NCBI RefSeq assembly: GCF_018860705.1 | Contig: NZ_JAHKQA010000039.1 | Span: 1-64,000, forward strand | DNA length: 64,000 nucleotides | Source of the DNA: Citreicella sp. C3M06 | GTDB lineage: Bacteria > Pseudomonadota > Alphaproteobacteria > Rhodobacterales > Rhodobacteraceae | Reading direction: 5' to 3' | In this document: piece after piece, positions 1 to 8,533 of the stretch | Position numbering within the stretch: the stretch's first letter is position 1 | Layout: every line of letters begins with the position of its first letter | The notes under the pieces: generated by a model | The model's input: the letters and a program-made list of their open reading frames with translations, nothing else | Told to the model about the DNA's origin: nothing | Databases searched by the model: none | Made by a program: the position numbers and the translations under genes

Positions 1-13
1 ATGAATCCTGACC

Positions 14-667
14 CTAGGTGGCAGCGATGACCTTTTCTTGGCTGCGGCCCTGTTCGCGCAGCACCGAGAACAGGGCCGCCCCGTCGCGATTGCGTAGGCA
101 GCGCACCATTTCCACATGTTCGTGCAATACCTTCTGCCATTGCTCCGGCGTCTTTTCCGAGGAATAGCGTGCAACCTGAATGCGCCCTGACAGCGAGACG
201 TAAAGCCGCTGCAGCGTCTCGTTTCGGCTGGCGGCTACGATTGCGTCGTGGATCTGGCGGTTACGGGTGAAGTAGCTCGGGAAATTGCCGTTCGACCAAT
301 CGCGGATCATCGCGTCATGCACCACCTCGATCGCATCGACCTCGGCCTCGGTGATGGTGTCGCAAGCCTGCTCGCCGGCCGTCGCCTCGAGCACGGCAAT
401 GACCTCGAGCATGTTCTTCAGCTCGGCCTCGTTGATCAGCCGAACCCGGGGGCCGTAGTTGGGCAGGATCTCGAGCAGGTCCTCGGCGGCGAGCATCTTG
501 ATCGCCTCGCGTACGGGCGTGCGCGAGATGCCGAAACTCTCCGCAAGCTCGCTTTCGTTGACCTTGTCGCCGGGCTTGAGCGCGCCCGAGCTGATCATGT
601 CGCGCATGCGCATTGCCGCTTCGTCGTGAAGGTAGCGTCGATTGATGGGTTGCCTTGGCCTGCTCAT
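14..667 (-). CDS. GntR-family (FadR/FCD subfamily) transcriptional regulator
   Basis: A 217-residue regulator, probably controlling the divergent TRAP transporter operon. An N-terminal winged helix (about residues 10-75) carries the typical recognition segment SRTPVREAIKML. The rest is an all-helical FCD ligand-binding domain, with the FCD-type stretch RQIHDAIVAASRNETLQRLY near residues 140-160. The start at 667 is preferred over an in-frame start at 904, because the extra 79 residues are low-complexity and lack domain sequence, and a GAGG-like ribosome site lies just before the ATG at 667. FCD regulators usually bind small organic acids and release DNA. It resembles the second GntR protein at 21676. 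The ligand is unknown; the neighbouring operon suggests a carboxylate. Confidence 0.88.
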   Translation of the reverse strand: MSRPRQPINRRYLHDEAAMRMRDMISSGALKPGDKVNESELAESFGISRTPVREAIKMLAAEDLLEILPNYGPRVRLINEAELKNMLEVIAVLEATAGEQACDTITEAEVDAIEVVHDAMIRDWSNGNFPSYFTRNRQIHDAIVAASRNETLQRLYVSLSGRIQVARYSSEKTPEQWQKVLHEHVEMVRCLRNRDGAALFSVLREQGRSQEKVIAAT

Positions 668-879
668 TGGCGCCTCGCTCGGTCCAGTGGCCCGCTTGCG
701 AAGACCCGTCCAATATGCCGGGGTCCGGGCTTGTGCGCAGCCCCCGTGGTTCTCCGCGAAATCATGCCCGGCTCGGCGGTGCAATGGAAATAGGCGACAG
801 AGTCGCATCCCGCCAGAGCATCCAATCGGCCGCTCAACACCGGCGCCCGGCTCGCCTGAACCGGATGCGCAAGTTTGGG

Positions 880-908
880 TTGACCCGTTACATACTTTAT
901 ACAATATT
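880..908 (+). promoter_or_regulatory. Sigma-70-type promoter of the TRAP operon
   Basis: TTGACC at 880-885 and AATATT at 903-908 are separated by exactly 17 bases in an AT-rich patch of otherwise GC-rich DNA. It points toward dctP, whose start codon lies about 300 bases downstream. Assigned by consensus match only. Confidence 0.6.
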
Positions 909-923
909 CTAAATGCAATTTAG
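909..923. promoter_or_regulatory. Candidate GntR operator palindrome
   Basis: A perfect inverted repeat, CTAAAT-gca-ATTTAG, abuts the -10 element at 903-908, so a protein bound here would cover the transcription start. Placement next to a divergently read FCD-type GntR gene suggests that protein as the binder. No binding data; inference from symmetry and position. Confidence 0.5.
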
Positions 924-1215
924 GGATGCTTATGAGGAGTGAGTCCCCTGAATGAACTGGGAGAGAAGAGCGGGCGCCGCCAAGGTGGCCCCGCATAAGA
1001 CACCTGACGTGTGAACGACCGCCGCGGACATGACGCCCGGCGCCGGGGATCGCAGCACTGCTGTTCCCGAACAATCGACCTTTGCCCCGTGCCGGGCCGG
1101 ACGCCGTCCGGACCGGGGCCTTGCCGCCATTAGCGGCACCTGACCGCACCCTGACAGGGGTGTGGGCTCTGGCGTTCTGTGCGGTGATGGACCGCATCTT
1201 TGGGAGGAGAAATTC

Positions 1216-2199
1216 ATGAAGCGTCGCAATCTTTTGGTAGGTACCCTCGTGGCCATGCTTGGCCTTGCCACAACGGCCCAGGCCCAGACCGAGATCAAGT
1301 TTGGCCATGTCGGTGAACCCGGCTCGCTCATGGACCTGAGCGCAACCGAATTTGCCAAGCGCGCCAACGAAAAGCTGGGCGATCAGGCCAAGGTCGTGGT
1401 CTTTGGCTCAAGCCAGCTCGGCAATGACAAGGCGATGTTGCAGAAGCTGAAATTGGGCACCGTGGATCTGGCGCTGCCGTCGAGCATCATGTCCACCATG
1501 GTGTCGGAGTTCGGACTGTTCGAAATGCCCTATCTGGTCCAGAACCGTGAGCACATGGCGAGGATCAGCGAAGAGATCGTCATGCCGAAGCTGGTGCCCA
1601 TCGCCGAGAAGGCGGGCTATCATATCATCGGTGTCTGGGAAAACGGTTTCCGCCAGATCACCAACAACCGCCAGCCCATCGTGACGCCGCAGGATCTCAA
1701 GGGCATCAAACTGCGCGTTCCGGGCAGCGAATGGCGCGTGAAGATGTTTGAAAGCTATGGCGCAAGCCCCAGCCCGATGGCGTTCTCCGAGGTCTTTGTC
1801 GGGCTTCAGACCGGCGTCATGGACGGGCAGGAAAACCCCTATGCCCAGATCTACCCGGCGCGCTTTTACGAGGTGCAGACCTATCTGAGCAAGACCAACC
1901 ACGTTTACACGCCGGGATACGTGACCGCCGGGCGGTCGTTTGGCAAATTCTCGCAAGAGGTGCAGCAAATCCTGACCGAAACCGCGCAGGAAATGCAGCC
2001 CGTGGTCTATGAGATCGCAGCCGGGCTCGATACCGACCTGCTCGAAAAGCTCGTAGAGGCGGGCATGGAGGTGAACGAGGTGGACACGCAAGCGTTCATC
2101 GATGCCTCGGCCCCGGTTTACGCGGAATTTGCCGACAGCGTCGAAGGCGGTGCCGCGCTGGTCGAACAGGCCCGCGCTCTGGCCACGCTCACGAACTAA
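1216..2199 (+). CDS. dctP: TRAP transporter solute-binding protein (DctP family)
   Basis: A 327-residue periplasmic receptor of a TRAP transporter, which delivers an organic acid to the DctQM membrane proteins. A Sec signal peptide covers about residues 1-23 (MKRR, hydrophobic core, AQA before QTEIKF). The family's substrate-contact segments are visible: GFRQITNNRQP near residue 140, LKGIKLRVPGSEW shortly after, and GVMDGQENPYAQI near residue 200. The start at 1216 follows a strong GGGAGGAG ribosome site; an upstream in-frame start at 1162 would bury the signal peptide. It is first in an operon with dctQ, dctM, a CoA-transferase and a crotonase. The substrate is probably a carboxylic acid that is then activated with CoA. 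Confidence 0.93.
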   Translation: MKRRNLLVGTLVAMLGLATTAQAQTEIKFGHVGEPGSLMDLSATEFAKRANEKLGDQAKVVVFGSSQLGNDKAMLQKLKLGTVDLALPSSIMSTMVSEFGLFEMPYLVQNREHMARISEEIVMPKLVPIAEKAGYHIIGVWENGFRQITNNRQPIVTPQDLKGIKLRVPGSEWRVKMFESYGASPSPMAFSEVFVGLQTGVMDGQENPYAQIYPARFYEVQTYLSKTNHVYTPGYVTAGRSFGKFSQEVQQILTETAQEMQPVVYEIAAGLDTDLLEKLVEAGMEVNEVDTQAFIDASAPVYAEFADSVEGGAALVEQARALATLTN

Positions 2200-2268
2200 G
2201 CCTGATCGCGGGGCCGGGGGCATCTGTCTCCGGCCTTGCCGCGCTGCACATTCCCCCCGGAGAAACAC

Positions 2269-2862
2269 ATGCAATCGCTCAACAGCCTGAAGCAGGGGTT
2301 CGAAACCCTGCTCGAGGTGATCACGGCCACGATCGTGGCGGCCCTGACCATCCTCATCGTTTGCGGGACGGTATTCCGCTACGCCGGAAGCCCGCTGGTC
2401 TGGTACGATGAAATCGCCTCCGTCGGTCTTGTCTGGATGACCTATTTCGGTAGCGCACTCGCGGCGCTGAAAGGGGCGCATATCGGCTTTCCCGGTATCG
2501 TCAACGCCCTGCCACCCAACCTGCGCGTTCTCGCCACGGTGTTCTCCGAAATCTGCGTTTTCCTGTTCTTCGGCCTCATGGCCTATGCCGGGATGGAGGT
2601 GCTCATCATCCTCGAAGGCATGACGCTGGTCACGCTGCCGGGCGTGTCGGTGCAATTGACCCAGGCGATCATCCCGCTGGGCGCGGTGCTGTTCATGCTG
2701 GCCGAGGCTTTGCGTCTGCCCGAGGTCATGCGCGACGCACGCGGCGACGGCTTTGTCGACCACGAGGTCCGCGAGGCATTGGCCGAACTCGAGGCCGACC
2801 CCGAGGACAGCCCCGGGCGCAAGCACCCCCACGATGCCTCCCGCCTGGGAGAAGTATCATGA
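2269..2862 (+). CDS. dctQ: TRAP transporter small permease (DctQ family)
   Basis: A 197-residue integral membrane protein, the small subunit of the TRAP permease. Four hydrophobic segments are visible (about residues 20-40, 52-70, 90-112 and 128-150), followed by an acidic cytoplasmic tail. The segment PLVWYDEIASVGLVWMTY is typical of DctQ proteins. The start at 2269 follows CCGGAG, giving a normal family length; the in-frame start at 2236 lacks a ribosome site. The stop overlaps the start of dctM by four bases (ATGA), so the two are translationally coupled. Confidence 0.92.
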   Translation: MQSLNSLKQGFETLLEVITATIVAALTILIVCGTVFRYAGSPLVWYDEIASVGLVWMTYFGSALAALKGAHIGFPGIVNALPPNLRVLATVFSEICVFLFFGLMAYAGMEVLIILEGMTLVTLPGVSVQLTQAIIPLGAVLFMLAEALRLPEVMRDARGDGFVDHEVREALAELEADPEDSPGRKHPHDASRLGEVS

Positions 2863-4139
2863 CCATCGGCTACATGCTGTTCGGCCTGTTCGGCCTGTCG
2901 CTGCTGAATGTGCCCATCGCCGTCGCGCTGGGACTGGTCGCCATCGCCGCGGTGGTGACGGTGCAGGGGGCGGACATGCTGCCGAACCTTGCGCTGACCA
3001 TGTTCGAGGGCGCGTCAAGCTTTCCGCTTCTGGCGATCCCGCTGTTCGTTCTGGCAGGCGCGATCATGAACGCCTCGTCAATCTCCAGACGGCTGATCGG
3101 CCTTGCGTCGGCCCTCGTCGGATTCATCCGGGGCGGGCTGTCCTTCGTGTGCATCGGTGCCTCGATGTTCTTTGCGGAAATCTCCGGCTCGGCGGTGGCC
3201 GGTGTCGCTGCGCTGGGGTCGATCCTGATCCCGGCGATGCGCAAGAAAGGCTATTCCAAGGAGTTCTCGGCGGCGATCTGTTCCTCGGCCTCGAGCCTCG
3301 CGATCATTCTGCCGCCGTCGATCCCGATGATCCTGTATGCGGTGATGGCGCAGCAATCGGTGGTGAAGATGTTCGTCGCGGGCTTTGGCCCCGGCATCGT
3401 CGGCGCCATCTGCCTTGCGATCGCCGCCTACGTGCAGGCGCGCCGGTACAATTTCCCGGTCGAAGAACGCTTCAGCCTGCACAATGTGTGGGTGAAGTTC
3501 AAGGAAGCTGGCTGGGCGCTGATGCTGCCAGTGATCATCCTTGGCGGCATCTTCGGCGGCATCGTGACCGCGACCGAAGGCGCGGGCCTTGCGGTGGTTG
3601 CGGCGCTGTTCATCTCGGGGGTGGTCTATCGCGAGTTCGACGTCAAGCTGCTCTACAAGGCGCTGGTCGACAGCGGGCTTCAGACGGCGGTGGTGATGCT
3701 GCTGGTCGCGGCATCCTACCTGATCGGCGGTTTCCTGACCGAAGCGCAGCTTCCGCAGCAACTGGCCGAGGCCATCGGCGGCGTGACCGAGAACAAGTAT
3801 CTCATTCTTCTGATGCTGAACTTCGCCTTCCTCGCGCTTGGCATGTTCCTGCACTCGGCGGCGGCGATCATTCTCGTGGTGCCGATCGTCATGCCGATGG
3901 TTCATGCGGCGGGCATCGACCCGGTGCATTTCGGCCTTGTGGTGACGCTGAACCTCGCCATCGGGCAGCAGACGCCGCCCGTCGCCTCGGTGCTGATCGC
4001 CGCCTGTTCCATCGCGCGCGCGGACATCTGGGCCACCACCAAGGCGAACCTGCCGTTCATCGGCGCGCTGCTCGGCCTGCTGATCATCTGCACCTACTTC
4101 CCCGGCATCTCGCTGGCACTGGTGAACCTGATCTACTGA
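2859..4139 (+). CDS. dctM: TRAP transporter large permease (DctM family)
   Basis: A 426-residue, strongly hydrophobic protein with about 12 membrane segments. It is the sodium-driven transport subunit of the TRAP system. Family hallmarks include the N-terminal LNVPIAVALGL stretch, FAEISGSAVAGVAALGSILIPAM near residue 115, PPSIPMILYA near residue 150, and GQQTPPVASVL near residue 370. Length is normal. It is coupled to dctQ by an ATGA overlap and followed after 64 bases by the CoA-transferase gene. Confidence 0.94.
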   Translation: MTIGYMLFGLFGLSLLNVPIAVALGLVAIAAVVTVQGADMLPNLALTMFEGASSFPLLAIPLFVLAGAIMNASSISRRLIGLASALVGFIRGGLSFVCIGASMFFAEISGSAVAGVAALGSILIPAMRKKGYSKEFSAAICSSASSLAIILPPSIPMILYAVMAQQSVVKMFVAGFGPGIVGAICLAIAAYVQARRYNFPVEERFSLHNVWVKFKEAGWALMLPVIILGGIFGGIVTATEGAGLAVVAALFISGVVYREFDVKLLYKALVDSGLQTAVVMLLVAASYLIGGFLTEAQLPQQLAEAIGGVTENKYLILLMLNFAFLALGMFLHSAAAIILVVPIVMPMVHAAGIDPVHFGLVVTLNLAIGQQTPPVASVLIAACSIARADIWATTKANLPFIGALLGLLIICTYFPGISLALVNLIY

Positions 4140-4203
4140 CCCATCGAGCGGGCCGCGCTCCGGCCCGCTTACCCCCACCCATTTCCCCCCGAAGGAGAAA
4201 GAC

Positions 4204-5391
4204 ATGAGCCAATCCAAGACGGCCCTTCCGCTCGAGGGCATCCGCGTGCTCGATGTGTCACAGGTGATGGCGGGGCCCTTCGCCTGCATGCTGCTGGGCG
4301 ACCTTGGCGCCGATGTCATCAAGGTCGAACCGCCCACTGGCGATCAGACCCGCAGCGCCATGGGGTTCAAGCTCAAGGGCGACGACAGCCTTGGCTTCCT
4401 CAACATGAACCGCAACAAGCGGTCCATCGTGCTGGACCTCAAGTCCGAAGCGGACAAGGCCACCTACCTCGAGCTGGTGCAGACCGCCGACATCATCGTC
4501 GAAAATTATCGCCCCGGCGCCATGGCCCGCATGGGGCTGGACTACGAGACCATCCGCAAGGTCAATCCCAGCGTGATCTACGCCAGCATCTCGGGCTTTG
4601 GCCAGTCGGGGCCGTGGTGGAAACGCCCCGGATTCGATCTGATGGCGCAGGCGGCATCGGGGGTGATGTCGATCACCGGCGCGCCCGACGGGCCGCCCGC
4701 GAAATCCGGCGTTCCGGTGGCCGACATCGGCTGTTCGCTGTTCGCGGTCTACGCCATCCTCAGCGCCTATATCGGGCGACAGACCAGCGGGCAGGGACAG
4801 TTCATCGACGCCTCGCTTTACGAGGCGGGGCTGTCCTTTGCGGTCTGGGACATCTGCGATTTCTGGGGCACCGGCAACGTGCCGCAGCGCATCGGTACCG
4901 CCAACCGCATGGCCGCGCCCTATCAGGCGGTGCGCGCCAGCGACGGACATTTCGTGCTGGGGGCCAATAATGATCGCGCCTTTGGCAAGCTGTGCGACGT
5001 GATCGGGCGCAGCGATTTGCCCGAACATCCCGACTATGCCACCAATTCCCTGCGCCTTGCCCATCGCGACGCGCTGATCGTGGAACTGGAAAAGACCTTT
5101 GGCACCCAGACGCGCGACCATTGGGTCGAAACGCTGCTCGAGGCTGGCATCCCGGCAGGGTCTATCCTTGATTACGCCGAGGCGCTGGACAATCCGCACG
5201 CACAGGAACGCGAAATGGTCATGCCCATCGAACATCCCGTAGAAGGGCAGGTGAAGAACATCGGCTTCCCGGTCAAGCTGCGCGGCACGCCGCAGCAGGT
5301 GCGCCGTCATCCGCCGCTGCTTGACGAGCACCGCGACGAAATTCTGGCGGAGCTGCGCGGCCTTGGGGACAGGCAGGTGTCCAATGGCTGA
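4204..5391 (+). CDS. Class III CoA-transferase (CaiB/BaiF family)
   Basis: A 395-residue family III CoA-transferase, expected to move CoA from a donor thioester to a carboxylic acid. The N-terminal LEGIRVLDVSQVMAGPFA and LGDLGADVIKVEPP stretches are classical for the family. The catalytic aspartate that forms the mixed anhydride is visible in GQFIDASLYEAG near residue 200. A strong GAAGGAG ribosome site precedes the start. It lies downstream of the TRAP genes and overlaps the crotonase gene, so it most likely activates the imported acid. Carnitine-type CaiB chemistry and dicarboxylate CoA transfer are both possible; the sequence does not decide. Confidence 0.92.
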   Translation: MSQSKTALPLEGIRVLDVSQVMAGPFACMLLGDLGADVIKVEPPTGDQTRSAMGFKLKGDDSLGFLNMNRNKRSIVLDLKSEADKATYLELVQTADIIVENYRPGAMARMGLDYETIRKVNPSVIYASISGFGQSGPWWKRPGFDLMAQAASGVMSITGAPDGPPAKSGVPVADIGCSLFAVYAILSAYIGRQTSGQGQFIDASLYEAGLSFAVWDICDFWGTGNVPQRIGTANRMAAPYQAVRASDGHFVLGANNDRAFGKLCDVIGRSDLPEHPDYATNSLRLAHRDALIVELEKTFGTQTRDHWVETLLEAGIPAGSILDYAEALDNPHAQEREMVMPIEHPVEGQVKNIGFPVKLRGTPQQVRRHPPLLDEHRDEILAELRGLGDRQVSNG

Positions 5392-6169
5392 TACGCTGCG
5401 ATCCCACGGCCGCGTCGGGCTACTGATCGAAGGGGCGGTCGCCACCGTCACCTTCGACCGTCCCGAGGCGCGCAATGCCATCACTTTCGAAATGTACCGC
5501 CAGCTTGGTGACATTTGCGATACGCTCGAAGCCACGCCCGGTCTGCGCGCCATCGTCTTTCGCGGCAAGGGCGGGGCCTTCGTGGCGGGCACCGATATTT
5601 CCGAGTTCACCGCTTTCGAGGGCGGACAGGACGGGCTGGCCTACGAGGACAAGATCGCCGCAACCATCGCACGGGTCGAGGCGCTGCCCGCGCCGACTCT
5701 TGCGGTGATCGAGGGGGCGGCCATGGGCGGCGGCCTCGTGATCACCACCGCCTGCGATCTGCGCATCGTCACGCCCGAGGCGCGCTTTGGCGTACCGATT
5801 GCGCGCACCGTGGGCAATTGCCTGTCGCAGGCCAATGTTGCGCGGCTGGTGCGCGCCTTCGGGGTAGGCCCGACCAAGACCATGCTGCTGCTTTCGCAAG
5901 CACTGGACGGCGAGACGGCGTACCGGCTTGGCTTTGCCAGCGCCTGCGTTTCGCCCGAGGCGTTGGAGGAAGAGGTGTCGCGCACGCTGGATCGTCTGTG
6001 CAAAGCCGCGCCGCTGACCATCGCCGCCTGCTGCGAGATGGTCGCGAAGCTGGAACCGGAAACGCCGGATGATGCACAAACCGTCGCCCGGATTTACGCA
6101 AGCAAGGATTTCCGCGAAGGCGTCGATGCCTTCCTATCCAAGCGCAAGCCGGAATGGTCCGGCACCTGA
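5384..6169 (+). CDS. Crotonase-superfamily protein lacking both hydratase glutamates
   Basis: A 261-residue enoyl-CoA hydratase/isomerase-fold protein. The oxyanion-hole regions are kept: FVAGTDISEF near residue 65, and the GGG of AAMGGGLVITTACD near residue 112. In true hydratases the two catalytic glutamates lie in GGGCEL and FGQPE; here the matching segments read GGGLVI and FGVPIA, so both are replaced by hydrophobic residues. It should bind an acyl-CoA and stabilise an enolate, but simple hydration is doubtful; isomerase, decarboxylase or hydrolase activity is possible. The start at 5384 overlaps the CoA-transferase stop, showing coupling. The upstream start at 5321 is deep inside that gene and is rejected. 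Confidence 0.87.
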   Translation: MADTLRSHGRVGLLIEGAVATVTFDRPEARNAITFEMYRQLGDICDTLEATPGLRAIVFRGKGGAFVAGTDISEFTAFEGGQDGLAYEDKIAATIARVEALPAPTLAVIEGAAMGGGLVITTACDLRIVTPEARFGVPIARTVGNCLSQANVARLVRAFGVGPTKTMLLLSQALDGETAYRLGFASACVSPEALEEEVSRTLDRLCKAAPLTIAACCEMVAKLEPETPDDAQTVARIYASKDFREGVDAFLSKRKPEWSGT

Positions 6170-6193
6170 CGCTATTGGCGCAGCGATAATGAC

Positions 6194-6221
6194 GAGCCGC
6201 TGGCCTGACCGCCAGCGGCTC
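6194..6221. terminator. Bidirectional terminator between convergent operons
   Basis: A perfect 11-bp stem, GAGCCGCTGGC / GCCAGCGGCTC, with a six-base loop lies in the 60-bp gap between the crotonase gene (plus strand, ends 6169) and the malic enzyme gene (minus strand, ends 6230). On the plus strand it is followed by a T-rich stretch (gcttcgttt). It likely stops transcription from both sides. Confidence 0.8.
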
Positions 6222-6229
6222 GCTTCGTT

Positions 6230-8509
6230 TCAGCCGTAGCTTGCCACGTCGGCGCTTGCCAGAGTGGCGATGTTGATCAGCCCGCGCTGGGTGACCTCGG
6301 GGGTGACGATATGGGCGCGGTTGCCCATCCCCATCAGGATCGGCCCGACCTCCAGCCCTTCGGCCACGCCCTTGAGCAGATCGCGCGCCGCACCTGCCGC
6401 ATCGGTGTTGCCATAGATCAGCACATTGGCGCGCCCGCTTAGCCGGTTGCCCGGCAAGAGCCGTTCGCGAAGTTCCGGGTTCAGCGCCAACTCGGTGTGC
6501 ATTTCGCCCTCATATTCGAAATCCACGTTTTTGCGATCAAGGATCGCCAATGCCTCGCGCATGGCCACGCCTGTGCGGCAGTCGGTGTTGCCGAACTGGG
6601 ATCGCGAACACAGGGCAATGCGCGGCTCGATCCCGAAGCGGCGCACATGCCGGGCCGCCGCCTCGACCGTCCGCGCCAGTGTTGTGCCATCGGGTTCAAG
6701 CGTCACATGGGTGTCGGCCACGAACAGCGGCCCCTCGTCGAGGATCATCAGCGACAGCGCCCCGGCGGCGCACAGATCACCGGTTTCCAGCACCTGCCGG
6801 ATGTAGTTCAGATGCCACGAATACTGCCCGAAGGTGCCGCAGATCATACTGTCGGCATCGTTGCGGCGCACCATCAGCGCGGCAATCGCCGTGGTATTGG
6901 TGCGCAGGATGGCGCGGGCCAGATCCGGGGTCACGCCCTGCCGTTTCATCAGCTCGTGGTAGTCGCGCCAATAGTCGGTATAGCGCTCGTCGCTTTCGGG
7001 GTTCACGATCTCGAAGTCGCGGCCCGCCACCATCGGCAGCTCCATCTGCTCGAGCCTTTGCGCGATGACCTCGGGGCGCCCGATAAGGATCGGCGTGTGG
7101 ATGCCGTCCTCGGCCAGCCCCTGTACCGCGCGCAGCACGCGGCGATCCTCGCCCTCGGCAAAGACGATGCGTCTGCATGAGCGCCGCGCCGCCTCGGTCA
7201 CGCCGCGCATGGTGAGTGAGGAGCGGAAGACCTGCGCTTCGAGCGCCTGTCTGTAGCTGTCGAGGTCAAGCGTCCGGCGCGCCACGCCGCTTTCCATGGC
7301 GGCGCGGGCGACGGCCACGGCGATGGTCGGCAAAAGCCGCGGATCGAACGGCTTGGGGATCAGGTAATCCGGGCCGAAGGTCAGTTTCTCGTTCTCGTAA
7401 ACCTCGCCGACCTCGGCGGTGGTGGTCTGGCGGGCCAGATCGGCGATGGCATCGACGCAGGCCAGCTTCATGGCGTCGTTGATCTCGCGCGCCTCGACAT
7501 CCAGCGCCCCGCGAAAGATGAAGGGAAAGCACAGCACGTTATTGACCTGATTGGGAATATCCGACCGGCCTGTGGCGATCATCGCGCCGGGGGCGGCGGC
7601 GCGGGCGAGGTCTGGCATGATCTCGGGGGTCGGGTTGGCAAGCGCAAGGATCACCGGGGCAGGGGCCATACCCGCCACCATCTCGGGGGTCAGCACGCCG
7701 GGGCCGGAGACGCCCAGCACCATATCCGCGCCTTTCAGCGCGTCGCCCAGGCCGATGCCTTGTTCGGCATGGGCGAACTGGCGCTGTTCGGGGGCCAGAT
7801 CGTTGCGTCCCGCGTGCAGCACACCGCCCTTGTCGAAGACGGTGATGTTGCGCTCGGGGATGCCGAGCTTGGCGAGCATGGCAAGGCAGGCCGTGCCAGC
7901 GGCGCCCGCGCCGATGCCCACCACCCGCACCGTGGCGGGATCCTTGCACGCAAGGTGCAACGCGTTGCGCGCGGCGGCGGCGACCACGATGGCGGTGCCG
8001 TGCTGATCGTCATGGAACACCGGGATGCCCATGCGCTCGCGGCAGATCCGCTCGACGGTGAAACAATCGGGGGCCTTGATGTCTTCGAGGTTGATGGCGC
8101 CGAAAGTGGGTTCAAGCTTGCACACCCAGTCGGCAAGCGCCTCGGGGTCGGTCTCGTTCACCTCGAGGTCGAAGCAGTCGATGTTGGCGAATTTCTTGAA
8201 GAGCACGGCCTTGCCCTCCATCACCGGCTTTGACGCCAGCGCGCCGATATTGCCCAGCCCCAGCACGGCGGAGCCGTTCGACACCACCGCCACGAGGTTG
8301 CGCCTTGCGGTGTAGCGGGTGACAAGGGCGGGATCGCGGGCGATCTCCATGCAGGCATCGGCGACGCCGGGGGAATAGGCCCGCGACAGATCCCGCGCCG
8401 TGGCCATGGGCTTGGTTGCGCGGATCTCAAGCTTACCGGGGGTCGGGTAGGCGTGGTAGTCAAGCGCGGCCTGCTGTTCGGGCGGCGGCGGTGTCTTGTC
8501 GAGGGCCAT
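6230..8509 (-). CDS. maeB: NADP-dependent malic enzyme with C-terminal phosphotransacetylase-like domain
   Basis: A 759-residue MaeB-type enzyme: malate + NADP to pyruvate + CO2 + NADPH. The malic domain covers about residues 1-430, with [12 protein letters not shown] near residue 45, the acidic metal-binding stretch [12 protein letters not shown] near residue 160, and a dinucleotide-binding [12 protein letters not shown] near residue 197. A phosphotransacetylase-like domain fills the rest ([12 protein letters not shown] near residue 450); in the family it is usually regulatory. AAGGAGA precedes the ATG. It is the last gene of the long bhc operon, where it would turn the C4 acid made by the cycle into pyruvate and NADPH. 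Confidence 0.95.
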   Translation of the reverse strand: MALDKTPPPPEQQAALDYHAYPTPGKLEIRATKPMATARDLSRAYSPGVADACMEIARDPALVTRYTARRNLVAVVSNGSAVLGLGNIGALASKPVMEGKAVLFKKFANIDCFDLEVNETDPEALADWVCKLEPTFGAINLEDIKAPDCFTVERICRERMGIPVFHDDQHGTAIVVAAAARNALHLACKDPATVRVVGIGAGAAGTACLAMLAKLGIPERNITVFDKGGVLHAGRNDLAPEQRQFAHAEQGIGLGDALKGADMVLGVSGPGVLTPEMVAGMAPAPVILALANPTPEIMPDLARAAAPGAMIATGRSDIPNQVNNVLCFPFIFRGALDVEAREINDAMKLACVDAIADLARQTTTAEVGEVYENEKLTFGPDYLIPKPFDPRLLPTIAVAVARAAMESGVARRTLDLDSYRQALEAQVFRSSLTMRGVTEAARRSCRRIVFAEGEDRRVLRAVQGLAEDGIHTPILIGRPEVIAQRLEQMELPMVAGRDFEIVNPESDERYTDYWRDYHELMKRQGVTPDLARAILRTNTTAIAALMVRRNDADSMICGTFGQYSWHLNYIRQVLETGDLCAAGALSLMILDEGPLFVADTHVTLEPDGTTLARTVEAAARHVRRFGIEPRIALCSRSQFGNTDCRTGVAMREALAILDRKNVDFEYEGEMHTELALNPELRERLLPGNRLSGRANVLIYGNTDAAGAARDLLKGVAEGLEVGPILMGMGNRAHIVTPEVTQRGLINIATLASADVASYG

Positions 8510-8533
8510 CGAGGTCTCCTTCAGGGTGCCATG

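Larger units (their letters stand above)
668..1215. other. Divergent regulatory region between gntR and the TRAP operon
   Basis: No gene is supported in these 548 bases. The region holds a plus-strand promoter and an overlapping palindrome (880-923, listed separately). These are followed by a GC-rich leader of about 300 nt with several self-complementary stretches, including the palindrome CCCGGCGCCGGG at 1036-1047 and a second GC-rich hairpin around 1095-1125. No known riboswitch fold was recognised. Confidence 0.6.

Noticed and set aside
924-1215. A known riboswitch in the TRAP operon leader
   Set aside because: The leader is GC-rich with hairpins, but no conserved core of a family I know could be traced.
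1408-2832. Long minus-strand open frame of 474 codons
   Set aside because: It is the shadow of dctP and dctQ: no ribosome site, His/Arg-rich composition, and the plus-strand genes are clear family members.
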